DNA of 64,000 nucleotides, taken from NCBI GenBank assembly GCA_911728455.2, contig OU452239.1:434001-498000 (forward strand), in the 5' to 3' direction. Shown here piece after piece: positions 11,960 to 25,181 of this stretch. Origin of the DNA: Marthasterias glacialis. Lineage: Eukaryota > Echinodermata > Asteroidea > Forcipulatida > Asteriidae. The notes under the pieces were generated by a model, which saw nothing but the letters and a program-made list of their open reading frames with translations, was not told where the DNA came from and ran no database searches. Every line of letters starts with the position of its first letter. Position 1 is the stretch's first letter. The position numbers and the translations under genes are program-made.

Positions 11960-14900
11960 ATGCTTAGGAAGAATAGTCTGATCCTTTTCAGTATGATGAG
12001 ATTCAGTACCCGGTAATCATTTTTACTATCGCAGAGACAGGAAACACGACAAGGGTTAGGTTGATTCAAACTAGATAAAAAGAACTTCAAAAGCAATCGT
12101 TGGTATCTTCGGTTAACAAAGTTCGAAGCCCTATAATTAAAAATGGAGTAGGCGTGATGAGGTTAGTTTCTTGGCCAGAAAATAGCCACGATGTGCTTCT
12201 ACGAATTTCTTTTCCTGAGGAGATGTTTTGAGGATTAAAGATTTCTCTCTGATGATAAATGGGTGTTTTTATGATGAGACTAAGTGAAGGAATCGATGTC
12301 GGTGGAGCCTGCATCAAGACTGATGGATACCCCGGATATTATCTAAAGGTTAGGGCTGATGGGTCGATTTTTACTTCAGACACGAAAAGTTTTCTATGTT
12401 CTAAGGGGCACAACATGATTGTTTTGGGAAGAGTAAATTAATTCTTATCTTCTAGTTTTTAATAAACATATCATATAAACTAAACTGTGTCAACGATAGG
12501 CATGCTTGAGTGAAGGCAAACTATCACTGTTATGTCAGGAATTTTGCGGACATTCTTAAAATCTTGACGATCCAAAATAGATATTAGTAATATTGAACTT
12601 CTTATGTAATTTTCTCGACTTTTACGTCATTTTAAATAAGTACCCCATGTGGGGTGGGGGTGGGGGGGGGGGTTGACACCGGTGTTAACTTTATAATCAA
12701 TAAGCTTTCCGATTGAAACTTATATTTAAGTTAAGGGGTGACACATGACAGGTTACAATCCTGAATATACTAAATTAAAATTAGTTCCTAAGTTTTACGA
12801 CCTGGCTGCCTGGATCGATTTCTTATGACGGACTCCAAACAACAAAGTAACCAACCATTCTAATGATTATACAAAACACAAATGACAGGCAAGTACACTG
12901 CAAACTCTGTTGTTAAAATGGCTCCTTCACTATCAATACATAACAACACCTATATGGTGTTAGTTGCTACCAAAACTTTAACTTAATTTATTTCATTATC
13001 AAATCTTTAGACGGGTGCCTTCGACACTAAACACTGTTGGCAGTTCCGTAAGCAGGGGTACTGTACATCCAGGTTTGTTTTTGAAATAAATCAATTCAAA
13101 GTTCTGGTATTTAAACACCGTGTCGGTGGTTATCACTCTATAATCATTACCGAAAGAATTATTTAAACACCCGAGTTTTTGCAGTTAAGCAAAAATATAA
13201 GCCCTAATCAGTATGCAAAGGGTAGTATAATAAAATAACATTGTTCAAATTACCATGTCTACATTCCACACAGTCAAAATTATTAGATTGTGTTTCTCTA
13301 AATTTAAATGGATGTGCAGATACCCCTTTAAAATGACATCGTAAAATGTTCGTGTTAAGTTAGAAGCGAAAAGGAACAACTTCTTGGCATGGCTCGGTGC
13401 ATTAACACCGAAGGACAAGGAGTGTTTCTTAAGACTTTGCTTCTCACGTAAGGGGGTTAAGACCGATATCGCTTTACAACTACACTTGAACTTCCCACAC
13501 TCAAACACAGCTATGACATCCGTCACGTGACCACTTGAACCTCGCAAGAAGGCTAGTCTTGATTACCCGGTTTTGTTATTACGCGTCAGTTGTAACAGAC
13601 GATGTCTTGTAGATTATATATAACACAAGAGTTGTTTTTAAAGATGTTTTGTCAGAGCAATTTCCCGCCAAAAACATAATTGCTTGCAACAAACCTTACA
13701 TCAATTGGAAAGTAAGACAAAATTTCATTATAAACCATGCCTACTGTACAACCGGTTCAAACGGCTATAAATCAGACGCTCATAACAATTGCATTTAAGT
13801 TGTGATAAATGTGACCGTATGACGTATTGACCAACTTGATAGTGGCGGCACAACAATCACGTGATACATGGCTCCCCTAACCCCCCCCCTTTTGGTTTCA
13901 ATAATTTAAACCACCAAAAAAGAATGAACTTTCGTCCTTGTTAGTCTAAAAGATAAGTGTGATAATATGTACATAAAAGAGGTAAAGGACGTTAAGGGAA
14001 AAAATCACAAGATGATGTATGTAAAGAAACGGTGCACATAATACGAAAACAGTGGAAGAAGTTGCTGCAGAAGCATTTCCACCCGTTGTTAACAACTTTG
14101 GGAAAAACTACCGTTTGCCAAATGTATCTTCAGAAAATGAAAAGATATAAAGAGAGAACGAGTCTTGATTTCAAATTTAGACTGTTTCATTTTCAAAAAC
14201 ACTGCATCTTTAAGATATATGTCCCCCGGATAAAACGAAACCCGAGATGCTGTGACCCAGATTTATGACGTCATCGTATTGTTGTAAACACTTTGTCAAA
14301 TTGCTTTTTAAGGATCCGGATATATTGTTAACCTAAATACATCTGGTTAAGCTTTGTAGGAAAAGTAAGGTGCTCGCAGTGAAGTGACGTAGCATCTATT
14401 TGAGAGATTTAAAAAAAAATGGAAATTATAGTTTTATATTTCAGGCATTAATTAAATAATTAAGCTAATGTAGTTAACAACAAAATTTCTTTGATTGTAG
14501 ATTGCCAAAAATAAAAATATAGGCAAGACTTTTACTTAAAAACGATACTAGTAAATATTTCAATATTTCATGGAAAAATGATACAAAGAGGAAATGATAC
14601 GCTGTGAAGTAATAGTGCTTCAACAATGCGGAGAATAATATTCGTCAGTTCGAACGCCGATCTTTTTGGGCGATTTCAATATCGGTTCGCAGAATATTCT
14701 CGGGTTTGCAATAACTGTCCATTATGACTGAATGCATAATACGGTAAGAACTGTATCAGTTACATGTTCAAGCGAGAGGTCTGCTGAAGGCTACACGTTT
14801 TAAATCAACATTACTACATTTTATGTAACCGGGACAAGTTCACAGAATAACTATTTTTCCAGCAAGTATTACATGAATTGTGAATCTATTTGAGTATATT

Positions 14901-15080
14901 CTCCTTATACATGTCTATCAATTTTTTCATAGCTGTGAACAATGTTGAATTTTGAAACAATCTGGAGAATTCTTGACTTAGTTATGGAATGAATGAAAAC
15001 TAATTCATAGGAATGGACGGTCAATAAATAGACTTTTGAAATACCTTGAAAGTGATAAGTAATGTTTGAAGCTTTGCATA
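11960..15080. other. Non-coding stretch around the 12.3-kb candidate
   Basis: Apart from the candidate fragment at 12259-12441, I see a G run (12650-12672), a C run near 13880 and scattered short frames with no domain. Confidence 0.4.
12259..12441 (+). other. Candidate beta-trefoil/FGF-like coding fragment
   Basis: A 60-codon frame with its own ATG and stop contains 'ACIKTDGYPGYYLKVRADGS'. This resembles the FGF pattern IK...G.YL....DG..Y.S, in which a beta-trefoil repeat ends in a YL and DG pair. That resemblance is from memory and short. No clear acceptor with a pyrimidine tract and no good donor after the DG are seen, and no partner exon was found. It could be an isolated exon, a retro-fragment or chance. 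Confidence 0.22.
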
Positions 15081-15084
15081 GGAG

Positions 15085-15258
15085 ACTAAGAATACACTAT
15101 TAGCTAGTAAACTTGTGGGTACAACCATGTTGGGTCTATTCTGGGAGGGTTGATGGCTCTTGAGACCACTCCGGCTCTTTTCAGAGCCAACACTCCTCCT
15201 AAAAGAGATCCAACAAATGGTTGTACCTGCAAGTTCAGCTAAAAGTGTATTCCTAAGT
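15085..15258. mobile_element. Inverted-repeat MITE
   Basis: The left arm 'aagaatacactattagctag' is mirrored by the right arm 'ctaaaagtgtattcctaag', and 'gggtacaaccat' mirrors 'atggttgtacc'. The arms are about 65 bp and imperfect, with a short centre containing 'ggctct...agagcc'. Non-coding. Confidence 0.65.
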
Positions 15259-16082
15259 AGTGATGTTTAACAACCATTTACCTACACATGCTTTATATTA
15301 ATAGAATCGAAGCATTTTATGTTCTGATTTTTAAATTTCTCAATAAAAAATATTCCATCTGAATATTTTTTCGATATCTCCTTCCTTATGTCTGATAAAT
15401 GTTTTGCATTCATGATTTATGGTTTTGCAAATGTTCATAATAGTGTCAACATTTGTCTTGAGTATTGATGTATTTTTGTGTTTTCTAGGTTGATCGTGAA
15501 CCTCCAATCATCCTAAAAGAAAACAGATACAAACTGAAATACAAGAAATCGTAAAGCACTCCACAGGTGAAGGCTACAAGAGAATCAAGACAATTTCACG
15601 AGACATAGGTTATCTGTTTGACATTTCTCTTAACTTGAAATAGATTTCAAGATGGTTGACAACGAGAAACAGGTAGCGAGTTCCAAAGTGCAGCAGAAAA
15701 AGCTAAGAGAAGGCACGAGTGCAAGACCCTCTGCGCACATACCATGGAAATAAGTGCTTACCCGCAACACTGATCAATTCGTCTTCAGAATCAACACTTC
15801 TTAAACTAAATCAGGTTGTCACCCATACATAATGCAGCTACACAATACGAAGCGTCAAATCTTTAATAACAAATATAAACTAAATCATCCTTACTGTATC
15901 GTTAATCTCCAACTGTACTTCGCTTCCTCAGTGTAGGTTGGCATATAAATACCAGATACGTGACGGTGTAATGTTATACATCATTTGGTATTTCTGAGAT
16001 ATTTGGTAATAATATCGCTTCTTATACTCTTTGTAAGAAGTGACATCCGGAAGGCAGGAAGTTGTAGTTTGATATGCGTTTT

Positions 16083-16240
16083 AGGGCTGGATAGCTCAGT
16101 TGGTAGAGCGTCGGTTCAGTTGGTGGTTGCAGATTCAAACCCCGCCCAGTCAATTTTTCTGTGATCTCCCCAACAAATTAGTAAGATGTTTTATTGTATT
16201 TGTCCCCCTCTGTTTCAGATGGGTAAAGACACATGTGTGA
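16083..16240 (+). mobile_element. tRNA-like SINE or tRNA pseudogene
   Basis: 'ggatagctcagttggtagag' is a perfect D-arm/A box. 'agattcaaacccc' is a worn B box about 40 nt downstream. The acceptor ends (ggctgg...ccagtc) can pair, but the anticodon and T stems are poor, so a working tRNA is unlikely. A second, shorter copy is at 40053. Probably a tRNA-derived SINE head. Confidence 0.6.
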
Positions 16241-16264
16241 ACACTATAAAATCCTTGCACTGGC

Positions 16265-16400
16265 CGCAATCGTGGGGATGAAAACAATGGAAATGTGAAC
16301 AGGTGTATATGCGCCACGCACAACTCTCAGCCAATGATTGATTTTCCTTTGACCTCATCACTGTGAGGGCGCTGTTTGAGCTTTTGACGTCACATTATTG
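16265..16400 (+). repeat. Dispersed repeat, pairs with 19805-19930
   Basis: 'gccacgcacaactctcagcc' here matches 'gccacgcacaactctcaacc' at 19854. Shared flanks ('tttgacctcat', 'tttgagctt', 'gacgtca') extend the match over about 130 bp. Same orientation, non-coding. Confidence 0.65.
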
Positions 16401-17947
16401 GCGTGGTGCAATATTTTGGTTGCTGGATGAATAAATTAAATAGTTTAGTTTTTAAGAAACTTTAAATCTAAAAAAAGAATAAAGTGTTGGAAATAATTTG
16501 AGCCAAAGTTTTCAAGAAATAATTGCTGGGGAAAATAGAGGCATAAATTATATTTTTTAACTACGATGCTAAAATGACCCTTTTTTTGAAAGAAATATCC
16601 AAGGACAATTGACATTTGCATCAACAAACTAATATGCTTTGATACCATAGAAAGAATCTGAGGTTAAACCTTAAGACCTTAACGACCTCTGTTACAAAAT
16701 AACCTCACACAACTGCCAAGACAATCAAAATAGACCTTACGAAACATGAGTAGTTTGTGGATAAATTAGGCCAATACACACATCAAGACACGTTTAGTCC
16801 GAAGAAGAGAACACCCACTAAGTATAAAGCCTTAGTCTATGGAGACGTGGTTTGAACTTAAATAGTTATCGCCAAGGGTGGCGTACTGCCCAAGCTGAAA
16901 CTTCACAAAATAATTTCAAATGATCACATGAACTTCGGCTGACACTTATTGATCCGGCTATGCAACGGAGAATCAACGACTCAAGGCGTGGTATTGACCC
17001 TAGATGTTACGGGGAAGCCACGCGCTCTGTCTACCCGAAGGGCCAAGAGCTACCACCGTCATAATCAGCAGTTTCAATGGAATTGCGAACGGGGTTGTTA
17101 TGTTGCGGCACGAATGATGTTGCCAAATTCGCAGGGTCGATTGAGGAGTCGTGGTCCTTGACGTCTGTATAGTGGCATAGCTAAGGGTGATTTTTAAGGT
17201 TGAAAAGGAGGGCGCCATGCGATTTTCTTGTGATGAATATTCAGTGTTTTTGATTTTCAAAGAATAGTTTATAGATGCCAATTACTAAGGGCAAAAAGTT
17301 TCTGGACGGACAAACTTGCCGATAATAAAATGGTTAGAGGTTTGCCTGGCATATAACCGGTCTAAATGAGATCTATTGGAAGTGACTGCTTCTCCCCTTA
17401 ACTCCATAATTATATTTTCGGATTTGGATTCACTGTAACCACCAACCCAACTGCATGTGGGCTTATGCTCATTTGTTTGTTTGTTTGTTTGTTTTTTTCT
17501 TCTTTTTTTAAAGAGTTTAAAATATACAACGGTAACCAACATCAGTAAATAGAATTAAAAAAAAAAAAAAACTATCAAGTAATTCATTGTCTGTAATGTC
17601 GAAACTGTGTTCGGCCGAACATAACACAAACATCAAAATGTAACAACAACAAGATTTATTTTATGGAAAAAAAAAAGAGAAAAAAAAAGACTGAATAGGC
17701 TAATAAGTTTGCTTGGAGTCTTGGATTTTTGTAATATTCTATTTGTAGTACACGGTCACATTGCTTTTTTAATCCAAGGTTCTAAGGGAAAAAACTCTGT
17801 GTTGATTTAACAAGTTATCAACGCTTAGCAAACAATTTTACACGTCCCTTCGGAACACGAAGCTTCACTTCAACTCCAAGAAGAAAACAATAAATTAATC
17901 AACTCGAACGAAACGGATCAGATATTTCGGGGGACAAGAACTTCCGT

Positions 17948-18048
17948 ATGTGGAGCAATTTTCTGGGAACGTGGCAGCCACATGACATGCAGATGCCGTG
18001 GATCGATACAGCTTGCCTCGGAGCGACCGACGAATCTGAATTGCTAAC
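17948..18048 (+). CDS. Candidate orphan first coding exon
   Basis: An ATG opens 33 codons starting MWSNFLGTWQPHDMQMPWID and ending in DESELL, then meets a good donor (AC|GTGAGC, phase 2). An in-frame stop lies upstream at 17892, so this would be a start exon. The area up to 18130 is unusually GC- and CpG-rich for the window, fitting a promoter-proximal exon. I do not recognise the protein and could not find its next exon. The minus strand is also open here (17899-18135), so chance openness from GC content is possible. Confidence 0.3.
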
Positions 18049-18139
18049 GTGAGCTCCGGCGAAGCAGGCGGGCACCAAACGCTTAGAGACCGTAGGCCTT
18101 TGTCGCCCGGCCCGCTCGTGAAAATGTCCCCTCAAATTA

Positions 18140-20690
18140 CCATGACTTGGGTTTGTGAGTAATGCTAAATTGGTTTGGTTATCTTTCTAGAAGGTGGGTG
18201 ACCTCTTGTAAAAGGTCTGTTAATTGCGGTTTCAGGAATAAATACAAAAAATAGGGGTTTCTTAGCCTTTTTCATGGAAATGTTGTTGAAAATGGCAATG
18301 GTCAATAAACAAGTTTACAATCATGCCCGTCTGAACACCTCAACAGTAGGTTATGTATTGTTAACTGAGTTAAATAGTTCTTCAAAACAATCATCTTACA
18401 GAAATTATTTCTCAAAATGTGAACAAATTTAAGTCTCATTTTCGTCATAGAGTTCTAGTTATTATTATAAACGTGGATTCAGATTGTGATGTAGCCCATT
18501 TCCCGTCGACCACCTCCCCTAATTAATTAGACCCTATCATGAGTCGATCTCCGGGCCATTATCAAGAACAGGTGTAAACACAAAGGTGTACTGTTTAGTT
18601 AAACCACTAGAGAACAATATAGTTTTAGACCATTGATTAAACCTCACCGGTAAGTGCAATCGGCAATCAACAAGATTGGCTCTCAGTGGTCAAAATCCCT
18701 ATATACAACAAGTCAGTGATGAGTAATTCTGATTTAAAATAAAGTATGGGACCAGACTATCCTTCCACTTCAACTTGAGTTCAATGATTTGATGCGAAGA
18801 AAACCGAACAAGGCCGCACCATAATATGATAAAGAGCCATTGAAATTCTAGACTATAGAAGTCCCAAAACCCCCACAGAAAAACAAACAACAGCCAAGCG
18901 ACAACTGTCACTTCTAGTGTAGAACGTTTGGTATTAAATTTCTGTCACACGCTTCAAATTTTACCCCGTAACAGTAACAATAATGCTAACCCACGCAGCT
19001 ACTTCAATGCGTGAAAAAAACCTAATGACCCTGCGTCCAATAATAATAATGAGTTGATGCAGCTCACGTACACCCGCTGGATATGCGTCGTTTGCGTTCG
19101 TCCCAGGGGGAGTCTAATTATCATCAAGAAAAGCCTAATTGCTAAGAATCTCTTAAAATGGTTGATAGAATAAATGTTATGCCAAGGAACTCAATCGTAG
19201 AAGCTTGTTGTATCTGGTTGTATTGGTGTCTGTCTTATGAATTGAGGTTTGGATTAAAATTTAATTAAATTATCCTTTATGTGGTGATGAATGAAACGCT
19301 GGTAAACTATTTTAGTTGTAGGAATTTTTTTTGTAGTAGTAGCAGTTTTCTAAAAACAAACCTTTCATTACATTCAGTTTTATGATAACATTAATTCCAT
19401 TTATCAAAAAAGAATACCTGTAAATTTTGATGTTCGTGTAAAACTGATTCCAGAACAATATCTGATACAATTAAGTTTGCGCACTTGGGAGATTTCCTAT
19501 GTGGTGTGTACATCAACTAAAACCAATCAAGCTGTAAATGCTTTACATACATTAAATAAGTTAAGTCTAAAAGTAACACGTTTTTCCAAAATATTTTCAG
19601 CACAATCGGATCGATGACTGGTGATATAATAAATACCCTCATGTTGTACTCAGTAAATGAAACAAAACCAACACCTTCGTTTGTAATTATAAATTACTTG
19701 AAAAACGTTTGTTTAGACTTGATGAAACCCAACCATCAACGGGCATCGGACATTACTAAGAATTAGAACAACACTGTCCATTTTACCCATTGACCCCATC
19801 ATTGGCAGCCATCGTTGATGTCAAACAATGGAAATGTGCCAAGCTCTTACGTGCCACGCACAACTCTCAACCAATGACAGGTCTTCCGTTGACCTCATTG
19901 ATTACGCTTTTTGAGCTTGTGATGTCATGCACAGAGTCTATATTTTTAACCCACCGTATACCACTAACCGAACTGCTAAAAAATAATGATTTACTAGTGT
20001 CAAGTTTACACAGGTAGGGACGTCACGATCAAGTAGTTCCTGCTCTGGTTTAGGTATGTTTTCCAAAACATGGAAGCGTTTCATTGAAAGACGGTCGAGG
20101 TCAGGAACTTGAGTCGAACACAACAAAATAATAAGTCAACAAATTCATTAATCAATAATCAAATTAGTTCTGACGTTAGTCTTGACGTCATCAATTATGA
20201 CCTTATTTATCTCTTATCATTCTAGCTGTGTTTGTGTTGTCGTTCTGTTGGCTCCCATCGGATCATGAGTATTAATGATGATTGCGGGACTGTGGTTTCG
20301 AATCGATTACATCTAACCGACTTTTGAATAACTAATGTTTGCCAAGCGGGTCAGGATGACTCGGGATGAGCGTCACACTATCATCCGCTGCAAAAGTAAA
20401 AGTTCCTGCATTTTGAACCGATTCTCAAGCTGATCCTGTTTCAGGTCATTCTGACCCCAGTGATTTATCTGACCAATCTGCATCAACCAAGCTAAGCAAA
20501 CAGATTTTGATTATTAAACCACGATCACAAGTTAATACTATTTTAGAATCACAGACTGTTGAGATTGTCCAAAATAAATTATCTAAAAATGGCCGCGGTG
20601 TCACCTTGGTCTACATAAACATCCCTATTCAATCTTGGTTATTACATTAGTTAGAGGATTTACAGAGTCGTTACTTCAACATTTATTTCA
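18140..20690. other. Non-coding stretch
   Basis: It holds one copy of the dispersed 130-bp repeat (19805-19930). No exon-like frame with splice borders was found. Confidence 0.4.
19805..19930 (+). repeat. Dispersed repeat, second copy
   Basis: It matches 16265-16400 in sequence and orientation. Divergence is modest, with small indels. Confidence 0.65.
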
Positions 20691-20699
20691 TAAGTGGTA

Positions 20700-20962
20700 A
20701 TATAAACTGTTGTGTTTACTTACTGAAGTTAAACTAAACGTTTACTTCACCGACGTTAAACCAGAGTAGTTAAACTAAAGGTCTCATTTAACGTTAATTA
20801 ACAGAGAATGGATGACTACAACGTTTAACCAGAGTACAGCTAAAACTAAAGTTTTATTTCAACGATAGGTAAACTAAACAAGGTTTACTTTAACGTTAGT
20901 TAAGTTGAACAAGGTTTACGTCAACGTTAGTTAAGTTGAACAAGGTTTACTTTAACGTTACA
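20700..20962 (+). repeat. Tandem repeat with 31-bp unit and AACGTTA motif
   Basis: From about 20877 three near-identical 31-bp units contain 'aacaaggtttactttaacgt' and 'tagttaagttg'. Upstream to 20700 are degenerate, less regular copies of the same words ('taaactaaa', 'aacgtta'). A young minisatellite growing out of an older one is a simple reading. Confidence 0.8.
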
Positions 20963-20999
20963 GCACAATGGTCAGCTAAATGTTTGGACACAGCATTAT

Positions 21000-21141
21000 G
21001 GCCCTTATTCAAACCACGGGTTGGGCTTGGGCTTCGTCCGCCTGATCGAAGCCATCTGGTAAAGGAAAGCGCACGGTTTTTTTAACATCTGACGGAGCCT
21101 AAGCCAAGAGCCCAAAGCCCAAGCCATGTTTTCGAAAATGT
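21000..21141. mobile_element. Foldback MITE family C, copy 2
   Basis: It has the same arm and centre plan as 11799-11952: 'caaaccacgggttgggcttg' on the left and 'gcccaagccatgttttcgaa' on the right, with 'ggaaagcgcacgg' in the middle. Confidence 0.75.
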
Positions 21142-21813
21142 TTTTTTCCCCTTCGAAACAATACTGTGGTTCACGTCTTTCAAAAAATGCTGACGGCAAC
21201 ATAACAATCATGAAAAACATGATGATATGATTATTTGAAATTAGAGGAATAGCAGGAAAACTAATCGGAATTTCGAGTGAAACCAATTCGAATGGAACAA
21301 AAAAAAATAGTATAATTCGGAATATTTATTTCTTCCTTGGAGGAGTATTGCAGTCTTGGGGGAAGGCCATTTTCAGGGTAAAGCCTCTGAGGGTTTTTAA
21401 TCTACGAGGACGACTGAACAATGACGGCTTTGATTACGAACACGATAATTCGGTTTGAGCATTGCAGTAAATGTCAAGATGATATTTAGGGAGATCTTTT
21501 GACATTTATAAAGTTGGGGAATTATGCGAGGAGAGGGCTGCAAAAATGTAAGCTTTCCAAAATCAAACAGGCTTGTTGTGATAACTTTTTCAAATTTTTA
21601 TTATACAATTATTATGTTTTGAACAAGTTTGGTTCAGTAATTTTGCGGACTTAAAACAGATGCAATATGAAAGGTTAATAATGGTGTGTTTATTAAGTTA
21701 TTAGATTGTCAAGCACTTGAAAGTGATTGAGGTTATAATTTTACCCCCAAGTTTCAATTTTGTATTTTATGTTTTGTCCATTTTTGAGGAAAAAAATATA
21801 TCATTTAAATAAA

Positions 21814-21834
21814 TCAAACAAACAAACAAACAAA

Positions 21835-21873
<39 letters not shown>
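21814..21873. repeat. (AAAC)n/(AAAT)n microsatellite
   Basis: Compound tetranucleotide array: AAAC units followed by about a dozen AAAT units. Confidence 0.9.
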
Positions 21874-21879
21874 CAATCA

Positions 21880-24215
21880 CACATGACAATAGACTTCCAA
21901 ATAGTGTAAAATGGTTATGGCTTCATCTAGCTATGACCTTTCCTATGTCTATGAATTGACAGAGCCAGGATCTTCAGAGGGTCTACGTTTACATCAACAT
22001 GTTACCAACGGTTACTGCCAAAAGGTCAAACCCACCACAAGGTGGCGCTATCGCAGCAAAGAAGAACATCAATTTGTTCACCAAGAATTTGACATTGTCA
22101 TTTCTCTATTCACTAAATCGTTTACTTTAATTACCAAATTGACAAGTCGTCACAATAAGAAACATATCAGGATTGGGTGCTATTGTAGGATACTCATTTT
22201 TCTTGCTTACGAGATAGAGTAAGCAGGTTAGTGTGACGAGCCAAGCAAAAACAAACATGTTGTATACCGTATCGCACAGGGAACATTGTACGGTGTGTAT
22301 ACACAATGCTATTGGTTGCGGCCGACGAGGTTCGCCACAAAACGACAACATTACAACACATTTTCTCATTGTTCCACAACAAAAAACAGAAACTGCCCTA
22401 CCTAACACTGGAGTACCATCTTCTCTACTCATTACAGCATCCACAGTCTGTCGTATTTTCTTCATTTCGGGTGAAAATTTATCAGAAAAGGCCTTGCAGC
22501 TCACTCGCGTTTCAGTCCATGTGCCCAATAGTTATGTTGTGTTTGAACGTAATACACAAAATGGTCGTATAATGTTTCGAATTGCGCGCCTAACAATGTT
22601 AACAATTTCACGCACGTAGAAACTTGGTTTGTTACGTAACAGAGAGTTTTGAAACAGGTGTTACGCAGTGCGCCATCAACGTTCAAATTTTGAAGATGTA
22701 TTTAAACCGCATCAGGAATATAAAGATCATTATTTTGGTTTTTATTTCGGAAATTCCTTTACCACAGTAAAGTGCTTATCGGTGCGTGTTTAAAACGAAA
22801 GTAGTGTTTTATTTTTTGTTTTTTTTTGCTAGGGTAACGTGAAAAAAAATAATAATTAAATAAATAAATACAAAAAGCAAAAAATACCAAAGAAATATGA
22901 ACGAGTTGGTTTGCTTTTATGAATATTATACAGATCTACATCAAAACAGAAAAAAATGGTGAAGAAGAACGACAAAATCAAATCACAGGTGGATATAAAG
23001 ATTTATTAAACGCGCTCTTGTCGGTTAAAATGTGCCTTACACAGTTTAACACACAGGGAAATTGATTTTGAAAATGGCGCAACCAATATTTAATGTGGTT
23101 GTGTCGTCAGACGAATTAGCCCTTCCCGTGAAATATGCTAATTACATTCAAGCATGCGTACAGACACGAATGGTGGGCAAACGCCACAGAGTTGTGTACT
23201 AGGTAGAAGCGCGCAAACGCGTTTGCGTCGCGCAACCATCAGCCCTATACAAAAAGGCGCAATGTTCCCTCATTTTGCCCATCCGTAGTGTTAGTGCGCA
23301 CGCGTGATGTGTAATTTACATATTTCCTGGGCTGGGTCTATTTGGTCAATATTATATATTTAATTAAGACCTCAAATGAACACACAGGGCCTTTATTTAA
23401 AAACCTTTTCTTTTGTTAAAATCTAAAAAATATTTATACATCAAATAATTTTATTTAAAATTCTGAATCAAAACTGTGATCGCAATCAAGTCTTCGTCAA
23501 TACCGAGTTAAGTAATATTTCAAAAGTGAACTTCGACCCCTAATTGCATCCCTTTTTAATCTTCAAATAGTTGCTGTATGTAAGTAAAATAACACTTATC
23601 ATCCTTACGAAATTATGGCAAGGTGTGCTGCCACCAACGTCCAAATACCTACATATGGTTCGGTTAACACACATAATATTAGTGCTTAACAATACGCTAT
23701 GAATATAACAACACGGTTACATTATTTTTTAAAAGTTGTTTAAGCAAAGCTAGAGTAAATGCAATCAGGAGTAGCGATCAATCTGACCAGGGTCTGGGTC
23801 AAGCTACATGGATGATGGGTTTTGACCTTACAACAAGTCACGCTTATAATAATTACAACCCGAAAAATATTCTGTCATTCCGAGACCCAGATCCGACTGT
23901 ATCATCGCGAAAGCTTATAAGCGGATTAAGAAATGAAGTAATCCTCGACCTACTAAAAAAAAACAAAAAACAAAAAAACAAACAGATGAGATAGAGACAA
24001 AAAGAGGTTGCTAGAAGGCGAGGGGCTAAAGATTTAAAAAAGCGAATAAGGCAGGATAAGTAACACATAAGTTAGACCCGAATACATAAAATACAGCCTG
24101 ATTATATTCTCATGTACCTTGAGATACAGTTAACTGAACATTCTAAAAAGAATACAAATATCCCCTCCCAGACACACACACACACATACACACATCAACA
24201 AGCTCCATGTAGCTT
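21880..24215. other. Non-coding stretch with unexplained overlapping open frames
   Basis: Around 22127-22619 both strands are open for more than 120 codons. The minus frame contains 'KAFSDKFSPEMKKIRQTVDA', which looks protein-like, but neither strand shows convincing splice borders or a domain I know. Near 23205 is a GC-rich short hairpin, and (CA)n lies at 24173-24195. Confidence 0.35.
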
Positions 24216-24220
24216 TTTAA

Positions 24221-24533
24221 AGCCTCAGCTCAACATTGGTCAGAAGAAAAAACATTAATGTTCACATATAGAAAACTTTCTTTGAAATATTTAAGCCTGA
24301 AATATTTTTAAATAATAAATGAAATAAGATCCAAAATCAGTTTTCGTCTCAATGAGACGAAAACTCCGCCTATAGGAATGCATACAAAAATGCTGAATGC
24401 ATTTTTACCGTTTTCTCGCAAACGAAACAACGAAATGAGCTGACATTTTCACAGGTTGGTTCTATTACAATATCTTGATTTGTACAAAGAATGGAAGCAT
24501 TTACAGTCAGTTTACCAATGTTGAGCTGGGGCT
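24221..24533. mobile_element. TTAA-flanked MITE family A, copy 1
   Basis: The ends are AGCCTCAGCTCAACATTGGT and its mirror CCAATGTTGAGCTGGGGCT. The element is bounded on both sides by TTAA (24217-24220 and 24534-24537). It encodes nothing. The same ~310-360-bp sequence occurs at 33894 and 43896, and a fragment lies at 35930. Terminal repeats plus TTAA target duplication are typical of piggyBac-type elements; the class is an inference. Confidence 0.85.
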
Positions 24534-24990
24534 TTAATGTACACAATGTGGATTTAAAAATGCAACGTCTTTTTGCATAAACTGTTGAATATAAATTCAC
24601 GAACTTAAACAGAAATGATATTTTGCCCTTAAAAGCGTAGGGACATAGAGTACGGGACGACCTACCGGGTACATGTCCGTATCGTATGGGCTTTATTAGA
24701 CTTTTCAGGCTATTAAATGAATTTTTGCTGATTTTTCTGAGGACAAAATAAATTGGAAAGCATATTAAAGTAGGAGGAATATTATGCCTGCTTAAAAATA
24801 TTATACAGGTATTGACGTATGGGAACTCTCTGGTGAATGGGGACTGAGGTGTTGATTTACCCGAAATTTTACACAGATATAAACACAAATAAAAATGTAT
24901 AATACAAAGTATTTCATTATTAATTTTTCTTCATACCCTGCCCGAGTTTTCCCCACTGTTTTACCAAATTTTTATCTATTTTTTTCTTGG

Positions 24991-25003
24991 GGGGGGGGGG
25001 GGG
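24991..25003. repeat. Poly-G run
   Basis: An uninterrupted G tract in the + strand, within non-coding DNA downstream of the Rh gene. Confidence 0.9.
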
Positions 25004-25181
25004 CAACTGCCCCGGCTCGTGTGTCTATACAGGTAATGACACGTCCTTGGTTATCGGTGGAGTGTTTCAAACAGGTGATCATTTTTTTTTTAAGAAATTG
25101 AGAAAAATCGTTTGTTGAATTATTTGTTAATGTTAATGTATATGCAGTTAATGTGCACATTGTTTGCTATGGTATTCAATA

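Noticed and set aside
16083..16155. Functional tRNA gene
   Set aside because: The D arm is good, but the anticodon and T stems do not pair well and a shorter copy exists at 40053, which fits a SINE.
20877..20962. CRISPR-like array
   Set aside because: The 31-bp units are directly abutting with no spacers, and the genome is eukaryotic. It is a minisatellite.
24370..24888. 172-codon minus-strand open frame
   Set aside because: Its right half is the family A MITE (24221-24533), the rest shows no domain, and parts of the frame recur in the other MITE copies.
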